Shown here in pieces: positions 9,936 to 19,054 of a DNA stretch of 64,000 bases. The position numbers and the translations under genes are program-made. This stretch comes from Bradyrhizobium aeschynomenes (lineage in GTDB: Bacteria > Pseudomonadota > Alphaproteobacteria > Rhizobiales > Xanthobacteraceae). The stretch is taken from NCBI RefSeq assembly GCF_013178945.1, contig NZ_JABFDM010000004.1, positions 372,001 to 436,000 of the forward strand. The letters are read 5' to 3'. Under the pieces are notes generated by a model. The model was not told where the DNA came from. It ran no database searches and saw nothing but the letters and a program-made list of their open reading frames with translations. Positions within the stretch are counted from its first letter, which is position 1. Every line of letters begins with the position of its first letter.

Positions 9936-12392
9936 ATGAACGGGGTCGAGAACAGAGGCTGGTCGCTGCGGCAGGGCCTGTTCGCCAAATATGTCGTGTC
10001 GCTGGTCGGGCTCGTCGTGTTCGTGCTGGCCGTGAACGGCGCGACCGAAACCTGGATCAGCTACCAGTCGACCAAGGCGAGCCTGACCGCCGCGATGGCC
10101 GAGAAGGCCGATGTGAGCGCCCGGCGCATCGACCAGGCGGTTTCGGATCTGCAGCGCCAGATCAGCTGGGTGACGCGGGCCAGCGCCAATACGCTCGAGC
10201 TGCGCCGCGCCGATTACGTGCAGCTGCTGAGCCAGGCGCCGGCGGTGCGGCAGCTCTATCAGCTCGACGGCCAGGGCCGCGAGCAGCTCCGGGTCTCGCG
10301 CACCTCGATCTCGTTCTCCTCGGGCAATGATCTGTCGCGCGATCTGCGCTTCACCGACACCGTCACTCATGGCAGCCACTTCTCGACCGTGACCTTCAAG
10401 GGCGCGCAGCCGACGATGTCGATCTCGGTCGCGCATTCCGGCTTCAATGCGGGCGTGACCGTGGCCGACATCGATCTCGACTTTCTCGACGACTTCATGA
10501 CCGAGGCGCAGGTCGGCAAGGTCGGGATCGCCTATGTCGTCGACCCCAAGGGCCAGGTGCTGGCGAGCTCGGCGAAGGGGCCAGCCGTCGGCCAGGACCT
10601 CGCCAAGCTGCCGCAGGTCGCGGCGATGCTCGCGCCCGATGGCCAGGCGCTGGCCGCCGGCACCGATAGCGAGGGGCACGCCGTGCTGTCGGCGGTCGCG
10701 ACGCTGCCCAAGCTCGGCTGGGTCGTCTTCTTCGAGCAGTCGACCGCGCATGCGCTTGCCCCGATCCGCGATCAGCTGTTGCGCGGCGCGCTCCTGATCG
10801 CGCTCGGTCTCGCGGTTGCGATTCTCGCCGGCTCGCTGCTGGCGCGCCGCATGCTCGTTCCGATCACCGCGTTGCGCGCCGGCGCGCGCAAGCTTGGCGC
10901 CGGTGACTTCGCCCAGCGCATCGAGGTCAAGACGCATGACGAGCTGGAGGAGCTGGCCGATCAGTTCAACAGCATGGCCGGCCAGCTCGCGCAATCCTAT
11001 GCCGTGCTGGAGGCGAAGGTCGAGGAGCGCACGCGCGATCTCGCGCAGTCGATCAACGAGCTGAAGGTGCTGGAGGAGGTCGGACGCGCGGTCTCGTCCT
11101 CGCTCGATCTCAATGCCGTGCTGCCGACGGTGGCGGCGCGGGCGCTCGAGATCACCCACGCGGACGCCGTCCTGATCTATTCCTACGAGGCTCCGATCCG
11201 CCGCTTCAGGCTGGTCGAAGCCAAGGGTGTGGAGCGCGCGCCGGACGCCGCATACAACATGCTCGACGAGGAAACGAGCCTGCTGGCCGATTCCGTTCGC
11301 AGCGGCGAGCCGATCGCGATCGCCGAGCTCGCTGCCGCGCCGGATCACCCGCTGCGCGACGTCGCCGTGGCGGCCGGCTTCCACGCCGTGCTGTTCACGC
11401 CCCTGGTCGATCAGCAGGGCGTGCTCGGCGCACTCGTGGTGCTCCGGCGCGCGGCAGGCGCGTTTCCGGCGAGCCTGATCGGTCTGATGCGCACCTTTGC
11501 CCACCAGGCGGTGCTGGCGATGCGCAATGCGCGGCTGTTCACCGAGGTCGATCAGAAGGGCCGCGAGCTGGCGCTGGCGCATGACACCGTGCAGCAGCAG
11601 GCGGCCAAGCTCACCGAGCAGACCGAGCAGCTGCGCGAATGGAACAGATCGCTGGAGGATCGCGTCGAGAAGCAGCTCGGCGAGATCGAGCGCATCCGCC
11701 GGCTCGAGCGCTTCCTTGCTCCGCAAGTGGCGCAGATCATCGCGTCGTCGGACGGGCACGATGCGCTGCTGGAGAGCCACCGCCGCGAGGTCACCGTCGT
11801 GTTCTGCGATTTGCGCGGTTTCACGTCGTTTACCGAGACGACCGAACCCGAAGAGGCGATGAACGTGCTGCGCGAATATCACGCCGCGCTGGGCAAGCTG
11901 ATCTTCAAATATGAGGGCACGCTAGACCGCTACGCCGGCGACGGCGTGATGATCCTGTTCAATGCACCGATCCCGTTCGACGATCACACCACCCGCGCCG
12001 TGAAGATGGCGCTGGAGATGCGTGACGAGATCGGCCATTTGACGGAGCGCTGGAAGAATCGCGGCCACAGCCTGGGATTCGGCGTCGGCATCGCGCTCGG
12101 CTATGCCACGCTCGGCCAGGTCGGCTTCGAGCACCGGCTGGAATACGCCGCGATCGGCAGCGTCACCAATCTCGCCTCGCGGCTGTGCGACGAGGCCAAG
12201 GCAGGGCAGGTGATCGTGTCACGCCGGGTGTATGGCGTGGTCGAGGCGTCGGTCGATGCCCGGCCGATCGACGACCTGCATCTGAAGGGCTTCAACCATC
12301 CTGTGCTGGCGATGGAGATCCTGCGCTGGCGCGGCGAGGGCAGTGAAGGGCTCGACGTTCCGGAAGAGCGGCGGCGTTCGTCTGCGACCTGA
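9936..12392 (+). CDS. Membrane sensor adenylate cyclase (Cache-HAMP-GAF-class III cyclase)
   Basis: The ATG at 9936 follows a GAGGGG ribosome site and gives 818 residues. In order: TM1 (about 12-35), a periplasmic Cache-type sensor, TM2 (about 283-304, LLIALGLAVAILAGSLLA), HAMP (about 305-360), a coiled coil, GAF (about 378-530), a second coiled coil, and a class III cyclase domain (about 600-790). The cyclase carries FCDLRGFTSF with the first metal Asp and YAGDGVMILFN with the second, so it should be active. It probably converts ATP to cAMP in response to a periplasmic ligand and a GAF-bound signal. Both metal Asp residues are present; the base-selecting positions were not checked. Confidence 0.88.
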   Translation: MNGVENRGWSLRQGLFAKYVVSLVGLVVFVLAVNGATETWISYQSTKASLTAAMAEKADVSARRIDQAVSDLQRQISWVTRASANTLELRRADYVQLLSQAPAVRQLYQLDGQGREQLRVSRTSISFSSGNDLSRDLRFTDTVTHGSHFSTVTFKGAQPTMSISVAHSGFNAGVTVADIDLDFLDDFMTEAQVGKVGIAYVVDPKGQVLASSAKGPAVGQDLAKLPQVAAMLAPDGQALAAGTDSEGHAVLSAVATLPKLGWVVFFEQSTAHALAPIRDQLLRGALLIALGLAVAILAGSLLARRMLVPITALRAGARKLGAGDFAQRIEVKTHDELEELADQFNSMAGQLAQSYAVLEAKVEERTRDLAQSINELKVLEEVGRAVSSSLDLNAVLPTVAARALEITHADAVLIYSYEAPIRRFRLVEAKGVERAPDAAYNMLDEETSLLADSVRSGEPIAIAELAAAPDHPLRDVAVAAGFHAVLFTPLVDQQGVLGALVVLRRAAGAFPASLIGLMRTFAHQAVLAMRNARLFTEVDQKGRELALAHDTVQQQAAKLTEQTEQLREWNRSLEDRVEKQLGEIERIRRLERFLAPQVAQIIASSDGHDALLESHRREVTVVFCDLRGFTSFTETTEPEEAMNVLREYHAALGKLIFKYEGTLDRYAGDGVMILFNAPIPFDDHTTRAVKMALEMRDEIGHLTERWKNRGHSLGFGVGIALGYATLGQVGFEHRLEYAAIGSVTNLASRLCDEAKAGQVIVSRRVYGVVEASVDARPIDDLHLKGFNHPVLAMEILRWRGEGSEGLDVPEERRRSSAT

Positions 12393-12448
12393 TCCGTAGG
12401 ATAGGCAAGGGCGACTGCACTATGTCCTTTGTCGACTCGACGAAGAAC

Positions 12449-12466
12449 GGCGGGCACGCGCCCGCC
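12449..12466. terminator. Hairpin between convergent genes
   Basis: GGCGGGC (12449-12455) pairs with GCCCGCC (12460-12466) over a 4-nt loop, midway between the converging cyclase and MarR genes. No strong T-run follows, so its role as a terminator is inferred from position. Confidence 0.45.
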
Positions 12467-12501
12467 TGTGGCGGCGCTTTGCCCGCCCAGCACCTTCGCA
12501 A

Positions 12502-13056
12502 CTAATAGGCCTGCTTGGCGTCGGCTTCCTCGCTGGTCTGGATCAGATCGAGGCTCGCCTCGATCTTGCCGATCAGCCGGTCGAAGGTCTTGCGCTCGTC
12601 GGCGGACAAACAGGCCATGATCTCGCGCTCGCGCTGCTGCAGGCGGGGGATAAGCTCCTCATAGAGCGTCTTGCCCTTTCGCGTGAGGCGCAGCCGGAAT
12701 TCGCGGCGGTCGTCGGCGTTCTCGACCCGCTCGATCAGTCGCCGCTCCAGCAGAGACGTCACGGCGCGGCTGATCGTCGACTTGTGCGTGCGCGTGCACG
12801 CTGCGACATATTGCGCGCTGCACGCCTCGCGGCGGAAGCCCAGCGTCGCCAGCACGCGCCATTCCGGAATGTCGAGCCCGTGACGCTCGCGGTATTCGCT
12901 GGCGAGCGCTGCGCTGACCTCGGCGGCGAGGCGATTCAGCCGGAACGGCGCAAACTTGAACAGGTCGAGCCGCTCGTCGTCATGCGGCGCTGCGGCATTT
13001 CGACCCTCGACGGCCTTTGCCTGCCGCCGGGACGTCGCTGCTGGTGGATCGGCCAC
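12502..13056 (-). CDS. MarR-family transcriptional regulator
   Basis: A 184-residue protein starting at a GTG. Its central winged helix reads IPEWRVLATLGFRR, then CTRTHKSTISRAVTSLLERRLIER, then the wing DDRREFRLRLTRKGKTLYEEL. It is divergent from the FAD hydroxylase gene, with an imperfect palindrome in the gap, so it most likely represses the hydroxylase-DUF2783-MBL-hmgA operon until an aromatic acid binds. The N-terminal ~25 residues are polar and poorly conserved-looking, so an internal start is possible. Confidence 0.88.
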   Translation of the reverse strand: MADPPAATSRRQAKAVEGRNAAAPHDDERLDLFKFAPFRLNRLAAEVSAALASEYRERHGLDIPEWRVLATLGFRREACSAQYVAACTRTHKSTISRAVTSLLERRLIERVENADDRREFRLRLTRKGKTLYEELIPRLQQREREIMACLSADERKTFDRLIGKIEASLDLIQTSEEADAKQAY

Positions 13057-13106
13057 GATCGCGCTCCGATTTTTGAGTTGACGCGGCCGAGGCCGTCAGC
13101 TTTAGA

Positions 13107-13126
13107 ATAGTTGCAGGTGAGACTAT
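13107..13126. promoter_or_regulatory. Candidate MarR operator
   Basis: ATAGTTGCAGGTGAGACTAT is an imperfect palindrome: 7 of 9 bases in each arm pair around a GG centre. It lies between the divergent MarR gene and the hydroxylase gene, 80 bp upstream of the chosen hydroxylase start. Confidence 0.5.
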
Positions 13127-13206
13127 CTGGCAAGTCGGCTGGAAGTCTGACCCGAGGAAATGTCGGTCGCTTCGACAATTCAAGAAAACCACAAGGCGAG
13201 CAAGCC

Positions 13207-14838
13207 ATGGTGCAGGCCAATCCGGGGCAGGGCGCGAGCCAGGCGAAGGTTCAGTTCGGCTATCATCGGCACGGAGACCAGGACCGGATCGCGCCGGCCG
13301 AGCATCCGGTCGTCGTCGTGGGCGCCGGTCCCGTGGGCCTGTCGTTTGCCATCGATCTCGCGCAGCGCGGCCATGCGGTCGTGGTGCTCGATGACGCCGA
13401 CCGGATCGGCGAGGGCTCGCGGGCAATCTGCTTCTCCAAGCGCTCGCTGGATTACTGGGACAGGCTCGGCGTCGGCGACCGCATGGTCGACAAGGGCGTG
13501 GTGTGGAATGTCGGCCGCATCTTCCACGGGCCGTCCGAGCTGTATCAGTTCAATCTGCTGCCCGAGCCGGGGCACAAGCGACCGGCCTTCATCAACCTGC
13601 AGCAGTTCTACGCGGAGGCCTATCTGGTCGATCGCGTCACCCAATTGCCCGACATATCGCTGCGCTGGCGCAACAAGGTGATTGCGCTTGAACAGCGCAA
13701 TGACCGGGCCGTTCTGACCATTGAGACGCCTGATGGTCCCTATCTTCTTTCCGCGCAATATGTGATTGCCTGCGACGGCGCGCGCTCGTCGCTGCGGCAG
13801 ATGGTCGGCGCCGGCTTTTCCGGCAAGGTGTTCGAGGATCAGTTCCTGATCGCCGACGTCAAGATGACGGCAAAGTTTCCGACCGAGCGCTGGTTCTGGT
13901 TCGATCCGCCATTCCATGCCGGACGTTCGGCGCTGCTGCATCGCCAGCCTGACGACGTCTGGCGCATCGATCTGCAGCTGACGCCGGACTGCGATCCCCA
14001 GGTCGAGCGGAAGCCGGAAAATGTGCGCCCGCGCATCGCACGCATGCTCGGCCACGACGAGTTCGAGTTCGAATGGATCTCGCTCTACAAGTTCCAGTGC
14101 CGGCGCATGGAGCGCTTCATCCATGGCCGTGTGATCTTCGCCGGCGATTCGGCGCATCAGGTGTCGCCGTTCGGCGCCCGTGGCGCCAATTCCGGGCTGG
14201 AGGACGCCGAGAACCTGTCGTGGAAGCTCGACCGCGTGCTGCGCGGCACATCGCCGTCCGGTCTGCTCGAGACCTATCATATCGAGCGCAGCGCCGCGGC
14301 CGATGAGAACATCCGGGAGTCGACGCGCTCCACCGATTTCATGGCCCCGGTCAGCGCGCAGGAGGCGCGGCTGCGCAAGGCGGTGTTGTCGCTCGCCAAG
14401 GAGACCGAGTTCGGCAAGCGCATGGTCAATGGCGGCCGGCTGTCGGTGCCGTCGATCTATGAGACCCCGCTGTCGACGGCCGATACGGACACGTGGCGGG
14501 GCGGTCCATGTCCGGGCACCTCGATGCTCGATGCACCGCTGAAGGCCGCCGACGGACGGCACCTTCATCTCACTGACGCGTTCAATGCCCAAGGCCGGCG
14601 ATTCACCCTGCTGTCGTTTGCCAATGGCGAGGCGATCGACGCACCTGACGATGTCAGTGTCATCAGTATCGGCGGCGACGGCTTTGCGGATGCAGAGGCC
14701 TTTGCCGGCAAACGCTATGACGCCGAGCCGGGCACCTCCTATCTGCTTCGCCCTGACGGTTACGTCGCCGCCCGCTTCAGGCATTCAAAGCGCGCCGACA
14801 TCGCGGCCGCCGTAGCGCGCGCATCCGGCCGGAATTGA
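13207..14838 (+). CDS. FAD-dependent aromatic hydroxylase (MhpA/PheA-like group A monooxygenase)
   Basis: The ATG at 13207 gives 543 residues. The TTG at 13111 would place coding sequence over the operator and add 32 unlike residues. The protein has the dinucleotide fold VVVVGAGPVGLSFAIDLAQRG near residue 40, a DG motif (CDGARSSLRQMV) and the second FAD motif (GRVIFAGDSAHQVSPFGARGANSGLEDA). These define class A flavoprotein monooxygenases that use NAD(P)H and O2 to hydroxylate phenolic rings. The position ahead of hmgA suggests that it makes homogentisate from a hydroxyphenylacetate- or hydroxybenzoate-type substrate (inference). It is the first gene of the hydroxylase-DUF2783-MBL-hmgA operon. 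Confidence 0.85.
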   Translation: MVQANPGQGASQAKVQFGYHRHGDQDRIAPAEHPVVVVGAGPVGLSFAIDLAQRGHAVVVLDDADRIGEGSRAICFSKRSLDYWDRLGVGDRMVDKGVVWNVGRIFHGPSELYQFNLLPEPGHKRPAFINLQQFYAEAYLVDRVTQLPDISLRWRNKVIALEQRNDRAVLTIETPDGPYLLSAQYVIACDGARSSLRQMVGAGFSGKVFEDQFLIADVKMTAKFPTERWFWFDPPFHAGRSALLHRQPDDVWRIDLQLTPDCDPQVERKPENVRPRIARMLGHDEFEFEWISLYKFQCRRMERFIHGRVIFAGDSAHQVSPFGARGANSGLEDAENLSWKLDRVLRGTSPSGLLETYHIERSAAADENIRESTRSTDFMAPVSAQEARLRKAVLSLAKETEFGKRMVNGGRLSVPSIYETPLSTADTDTWRGGPCPGTSMLDAPLKAADGRHLHLTDAFNAQGRRFTLLSFANGEAIDAPDDVSVISIGGDGFADAEAFAGKRYDAEPGTSYLLRPDGYVAARFRHSKRADIAAAVARASGRN

Positions 14839-14849
14839 GGAAGCTGACG

Positions 14850-15077
14850 ATGGCCCTCTCCACCGCCTCGAACTTCGCCAAGCCCGACGACGCCTTCCGC
14901 GCCGTCGTCGAGGCGCATCGCGGCCTCTCGGAAAAGGAAAGCGCCGATCTCGATGCGGCACTGGTCCTGATCCTCGCCAATCACATCGGCGACATCACCG
15001 TGTTGCGCGAGGCGATCACGCTCGCCAAGCGGCGCATGATCGACACCAGCCAGCAACAGCAACAACAGCAGCAATAG
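14850..15077 (+). CDS. DUF2783 small protein with poly-Gln tail
   Basis: 75 residues from the ATG at 14850, preceded by GAGGAAG at 14837. An in-frame TTG at 14835 overlaps the preceding stop but lacks a ribosome site. The helical core (LSEKESADLDAALVLILANHIGD, then LREAITLAKRRMI) matches small proteins annotated DUF2783 beside homogentisate genes. The C-terminus ends in eight consecutive Gln encoded by CAA/CAG codons, a slippage-prone tract. No function is known; it may be an accessory protein of the flanking hydroxylase or MBL-fold enzyme. It lies 11 bp after the hydroxylase and 23 bp before the MBL gene. Confidence 0.75.
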   Translation: MALSTASNFAKPDDAFRAVVEAHRGLSEKESADLDAALVLILANHIGDITVLREAITLAKRRMIDTSQQQQQQQQ

Positions 15078-15100
15078 CTGCCGACACGAGGAATGAACTG

Positions 15101-16057
15101 ATGGCGAAGGGTTTCGCGTCCACCACCGATATGGCCGAGAAGAAGGTCACCTTCTCCGAGATCGGCCCGGATCTCTATGCGTTCACGGCGGAGGGCGATC
15201 CGAACTCGGCCGTGATCGTCGGCGACGACGGCTGCATCGTGTTCGATGCCCAGGCGACGCCGGCAATGGCCAACAAGGTGATCGAGCGTGTCAAGACCGT
15301 CACCGACAAGCCGATCAAATATGTCGTGCTGTCGCATTATCACGCCGTGCGCGTGCTCGGCGCCTCGGCCTATCACGCGCAGGGCATCGTCGCTTCGCAG
15401 GAGACGCACCGGCTGATCGTCGAGCGCGGCCAGCAGGACTGGGATTCGGAATATGGCCGCTTCCCGCGGCTGTTCCAGGACGCGCAGAGCATTCCCGGCC
15501 TGACCTGGCCCACGCTGACCTTCGAGGGCGAGATGACGATCCATCTCGGCAAGCGCGAGGTGCAGCTGATCCAGCTTGGCGCCGGCCACACCTCGGGCGA
15601 CATCGTCGCCTGGGTGCCGGATGCCGAGGTGATGTTCTCCGGCGATCTGATCGAATATCACTCGGCCTGCTATTGCGGCGACGCCTATTTGCGCGAATGG
15701 CCGTCGACCCTGAACGAGATCCGCGACTTCAATCCGAAGGCGATCGCGCCCGGCCGCGGCGACGCGCTGAAGGGCGAGTCCACCGTGCGCGAGGCGATCG
15801 CGATGACCCGCGACTTCGTCTCCTCGCTGTATGGCGCGGCCGAGATCTCGGTCGCCAAGGGGCGCAGCCTCAAGGAATCGATGGCGGCGACGCGCGAGGT
15901 CATGGACCCGAAATTCTCGAGCTTCGCCATCTACGAGCACTGCCTGCCGTTCAACGTGTCGCGCGCCTATGACGAAGCCAGCGGCATCGACGATCCCGTG
16001 ATCTGGACCGCCGAGCGCGACCGCGAGATGTGGGCCCGCCTGCAAGGAGAGGGATGA
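15101..16057 (+). CDS. MBL-fold metallo-hydrolase-like protein with altered metal motif
   Basis: A 318-residue protein with the beta-lactamase fold order: [43 protein letters not shown] and [12 protein letters not shown]. The canonical HxHxDH is read here as H79-Y-H81-A-V83-R84, so the Asp and third His ligands of the second metal site are lost, while the later His (GAGHTSGD) and Asp (SGDLI) remain. It may bind a single metal or have changed activity. It sits inside the homogentisate operon and its stop overlaps the hmgA start, so a role in aromatic ring degradation, for example on a lactone or thioester intermediate, is inferred. Confidence 0.82.
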   Translation: MAKGFASTTDMAEKKVTFSEIGPDLYAFTAEGDPNSAVIVGDDGCIVFDAQATPAMANKVIERVKTVTDKPIKYVVLSHYHAVRVLGASAYHAQGIVASQETHRLIVERGQQDWDSEYGRFPRLFQDAQSIPGLTWPTLTFEGEMTIHLGKREVQLIQLGAGHTSGDIVAWVPDAEVMFSGDLIEYHSACYCGDAYLREWPSTLNEIRDFNPKAIAPGRGDALKGESTVREAIAMTRDFVSSLYGAAEISVAKGRSLKESMAATREVMDPKFSSFAIYEHCLPFNVSRAYDEASGIDDPVIWTAERDREMWARLQGEG

Positions 16058-17403
16058 TGAACATCAACACATCGCCTGACCAGCTTCACCGCGCCTCGGG
16101 CCAGGTCACGCCGGGCTATATGTCCGGTTTCGGCAATTCGTTCGAGACCGAGGCGCTGCCCGGCGCGCTGCCGATCGGCCGCAACTCACCGCAGCGCTGC
16201 GCCTACGGCCTCTATGCCGAGCAGCTGTCCGGCTCGCCGTTCACGGCGCCGCGCGGCTCCAACGAGCGCTCCTGGCTGTATCGCATCCGTCCCTCGGTGA
16301 AACACTCGGGACGTTTCGCGAAGGTCGATGCCGGGCTGTGGCGCACGGCGCCCTGCCATGAGCAGGAGATCACGGTGCAGCAGCTGCGCTGGGATCCGAC
16401 ACCGATGCCCTCGGGCGAGGTGACGTTCCTGCAGGGCGTGCAGACGATGACGACCGCGGGGGACGCTGCGACCCAGGCCGGCATGGCAACGCATGTCTAC
16501 GTCATCACCAAATCGATGGTCGACCAGCACTTCTACGATGCCGATGGCGAGCTGATGTTCGTGCTGCAGCACGGCCGCCTGCTGTTCGTCACCGAGTTCG
16601 GCCGCATCGACGCCGAGCCCGGCGAGATCGTCGTGATCCCGCGCGGCGTCAAGTTCCGCGTGGAGATTCCGGCGGGGCCGGCACGCGGCTATCTCTGCGA
16701 GAATTATGGCGGCGCTTTCACCTTGCCGGAGCGCGGCCCGATCGGCGCCAACTGCCTCGCCAATGCCCGCGACTTCCTGACGCCGGTGGCGTCCTACGAG
16801 GACAAGGACACGCCGACCGAGCTCTACGTCAAATGGGGCGGCGCGCTGTTCAAGACCGAGCTGAAGCACTCGCCGATCGACGTCGTCGCCTGGCACGGCA
16901 ACTACGCGCCGTACAAGTACGATTTGCGCACCTTCTCGCCGGTCGGCGCCATCGGCTTCGATCATCCCGACCCGTCGATCTTCACCGTGCTGACCTCGCC
17001 GTCGGAGACGGCGGGCACCGCCAACATCGACTTCGTGATCTTCCCGGAGCGCTGGATGGTGGCCGACAACACCTTCCGCCCGCCATGGTATCACATGAAC
17101 ATCATGTCGGAGTTCATGGGCCTGATCTACGGCGTCTACGATGCGAAGCCGCAGGGCTTCGTGCCCGGCGGCATGAGCCTGCACAACTGCATGCTGCCGC
17201 ACGGGCCGGATCGCGAGGCGTTCGACCACGCCAGCAATGGCGAGCTGAAGCCGGTCAAGCTGACGGGCACGATGGCCTTCATGTTCGAGACCCGCTTTCC
17301 GCAACGGATCACGAAGCATGCCGCGGAGTCCGGGACATTGCAGCCGGACTATGCCGATTGCTGGAATGGACTCGAGAAGCGCTTCGATCCGAACCGTCCG
17401 TAG
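16057..17403 (+). CDS. hmgA: Homogentisate 1,2-dioxygenase
   Basis: 448 residues, matching the family. The start at 16057 lies 7 bases after AAGGAG; an ATG three bases earlier is equally possible. Iron ligands known from the human enzyme are visible: His in PPWYHMN, Glu in SEFMG and His in PHGPD, with the expected six-residue His-Glu spacing. It opens homogentisate to maleylacetoacetate in tyrosine and phenylacetate breakdown. It is translationally coupled to the MBL gene and followed, after an inverted-repeat element, by fahA. No maleylacetoacetate isomerase gene is present in the window. Confidence 0.97.
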   Translation: MNINTSPDQLHRASGQVTPGYMSGFGNSFETEALPGALPIGRNSPQRCAYGLYAEQLSGSPFTAPRGSNERSWLYRIRPSVKHSGRFAKVDAGLWRTAPCHEQEITVQQLRWDPTPMPSGEVTFLQGVQTMTTAGDAATQAGMATHVYVITKSMVDQHFYDADGELMFVLQHGRLLFVTEFGRIDAEPGEIVVIPRGVKFRVEIPAGPARGYLCENYGGAFTLPERGPIGANCLANARDFLTPVASYEDKDTPTELYVKWGGALFKTELKHSPIDVVAWHGNYAPYKYDLRTFSPVGAIGFDHPDPSIFTVLTSPSETAGTANIDFVIFPERWMVADNTFRPPWYHMNIMSEFMGLIYGVYDAKPQGFVPGGMSLHNCMLPHGPDREAFDHASNGELKPVKLTGTMAFMFETRFPQRITKHAAESGTLQPDYADCWNGLEKRFDPNRP

Positions 17404-17417
17404 ATGCAACTCTCGCC

Positions 17418-17568
17418 GTCATTCCGGGGCGCCGCGCAGCGGCGAGCCCGGAATCCATAACCACGATCGGTCGTGTAGATGGAAAGCTGAGCCACAACCA
17501 ACTCGCCTCACACATCGTCCTGTGGCTATGGATTCCGGGCTCGGCCCTGCGGGCCGCCCCGGAATGAC
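17418..17568. repeat. Long palindromic intergenic repeat, copy 1
   Basis: A 151-bp element between hmgA and fahA. Its 14-bp ends, GTCATTCCGGGGCG and CGCCCCGGAATGAC, are perfect inverted copies. A 17-bp inner pair (17443-17459 and 17527-17543) is also perfect. The arms match those of the element at 18895-19043, while the central loop differs. Confidence 0.85.
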
Positions 17569-17602
17569 AGCGGGAGGCGTGGCACGAATTCAGGAACACA
17601 AC

Positions 17603-18877
17603 GTGAAGCACCCCAACGATCCCTCGCTCCGCTCCTTCATTCCGGTCGATCCGGCGTCCGACTTTCCGATCCAGAACCTGCCCTACGGCGTGTTCTCCGC
17701 AGGGGACTCACCGAAGCCCCGCGTCGGCGTCGCGATCGGCGACTTCGTGCTCGACCTCGCCGTGCTGGAGGACGAAGGACTGCTCGATCTGTCGCCGGCC
17801 TATGAGGTGTTCGCGCAGCCCTCGCTCAACGCCTTCATGGCGCTAGGTTCTGCCGTGTGGTCGAAGACCCGCGCGGCGATCAGCGCGCTGCTGCGCGATG
17901 ACAATCCGCGCTTGCGCGACGACAAGCCGCTGCGCAGCCGGGCGCTGCTGCCGCGCCAAGACGTCACGCTGCACCTGCCGTTCCATGTCGCCGGCTATAC
18001 CGACTTCTATTCCTCCAAGGAGCACGCCACCAATGTCGGCGTGATGTTCCGCGGCAAGGACAACGCCTTGCAGCCGAACTGGCTGCACATGCCGATCGGC
18101 TACAACGGCCGCGCCTCGACGGTGGTCGTGTCGGGCACGAAGGTGCGCCGGCCGCGCGGCCAGCTCAAGCCGCCGAGCGCCGAGGTGCCCAGCTTCGGGC
18201 CGTGCAAGCGGCTCGACTTCGAGCTGGAGATGGGCGTCGTCATCGGCCAGTCCTCACAGCTCGGCGAGATGCTGAGCGAGGCGCAGGCGGAGGCGATGAT
18301 CTTCGGCTTCGTGCTGCTCAACGACTGGAGCGCGCGCGACATCCAGCAATGGGAATACGTCCCGCTCGGCCCGTTCCAGGCCAAGGCGTTCGCGACCTCG
18401 ATCAGCCCGTGGGTCGTCACGCGGGAGGCGCTGGAGCCGTTCCGCGTCGCCGGCCCGGCGCAGGATCCGATGCCGCTGCCCTATCTGCAGCAGAAGGCCG
18501 CGCAGAACTACGACCTTGGGCTCGATGTGGCCCTGCGTCCGTCGGGCAGCAACAGCGCCGAGAACATCTGCCGGACCAACTTCAAATACATGTACTGGTC
18601 GAGCGTGCAGCAGCTGATGCACCATGCCTCGAGCGGCTGCGCCATGAGTGTCGGCGATCTTCTCGGCAGCGGCACCATCTCCGGCCCCGACAAGCACCAG
18701 CGCGGCAGTCTGCTCGAGATCAGCTGGAACGGCACCGAGCCGATCGAACTCGCCGGCGGCGCGAAGCGCACGTTCCTGGAAGACGGCGACTCGCTCGTCA
18801 TGCGCGGATGGTGCCAAGGCCAGGGCTATCGTGTCGGCTTCGGCGAAGTGGAAGGCACTGTTGTCGCGGCCGAATAG
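17603..18877 (+). CDS. fahA: Fumarylacetoacetase
   Basis: The GTG at 17603, preceded by CAGGAACA, gives 424 residues, the usual length. Upstream in-frame codons run through the palindromic repeat and are not part of the gene. The N-terminal SH3-like part begins near FPIQNLPYGVFS. The hydrolase domain contains DFYSSKEHATNVG, FELEMGVVIG (metal Glu residues), LLNDWSARDIQQWEYVPLGPF and a DNTG-like GSGTISGP turn. It splits fumarylacetoacetate into fumarate and acetoacetate, the last step of the hmgA/hppD route. It is flanked on both sides by copies of the same palindromic element. Confidence 0.97.
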   Translation: MKHPNDPSLRSFIPVDPASDFPIQNLPYGVFSAGDSPKPRVGVAIGDFVLDLAVLEDEGLLDLSPAYEVFAQPSLNAFMALGSAVWSKTRAAISALLRDDNPRLRDDKPLRSRALLPRQDVTLHLPFHVAGYTDFYSSKEHATNVGVMFRGKDNALQPNWLHMPIGYNGRASTVVVSGTKVRRPRGQLKPPSAEVPSFGPCKRLDFELEMGVVIGQSSQLGEMLSEAQAEAMIFGFVLLNDWSARDIQQWEYVPLGPFQAKAFATSISPWVVTREALEPFRVAGPAQDPMPLPYLQQKAAQNYDLGLDVALRPSGSNSAENICRTNFKYMYWSSVQQLMHHASSGCAMSVGDLLGSGTISGPDKHQRGSLLEISWNGTEPIELAGGAKRTFLEDGDSLVMRGWCQGQGYRVGFGEVEGTVVAAE

Positions 18878-18894
18878 CCACCCCGCCCACCGCC

Positions 18895-19043
18895 GTCATT
18901 CCGGGGCGCGCGCAGCGCGAGCCCGGAATCCATACTCACAGGCGGACCTGTCGTGCGAGCTGCTCGTGGCTATGCTTTCCATCGACACGTCGAGTCGTGA
19001 TTATGGATTCCGGGCTCGGCCCTGCGGGCCGCCCCGGAATGAC
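18895..19043. repeat. Long palindromic intergenic repeat, copy 2
   Basis: A 149-bp element with the same GTCATTCCGGGGC ends and CGAGCCCGGAATCCATA inner arm as the copy before fahA, but an unrelated central loop. It ends 12 bp before the stop of the DUF1272-like gene, so it could act as a bidirectional terminator for the convergent genes. Confidence 0.85.
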
Positions 19044-19054
19044 GAGGAGAGAGG

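Noticed and set aside
9801..11882. 693-residue open frame antisense to the adenylate cyclase
   Set aside because: Same shadow pattern (Arg/His/Gln-rich) and no ribosome site.
15054..15075. CAA/CAG tract as a CRISPR-like or tandem-repeat array
   Set aside because: It is a single short in-frame Gln tract without spacers. No spaced repeats of CRISPR type were seen anywhere in the window.
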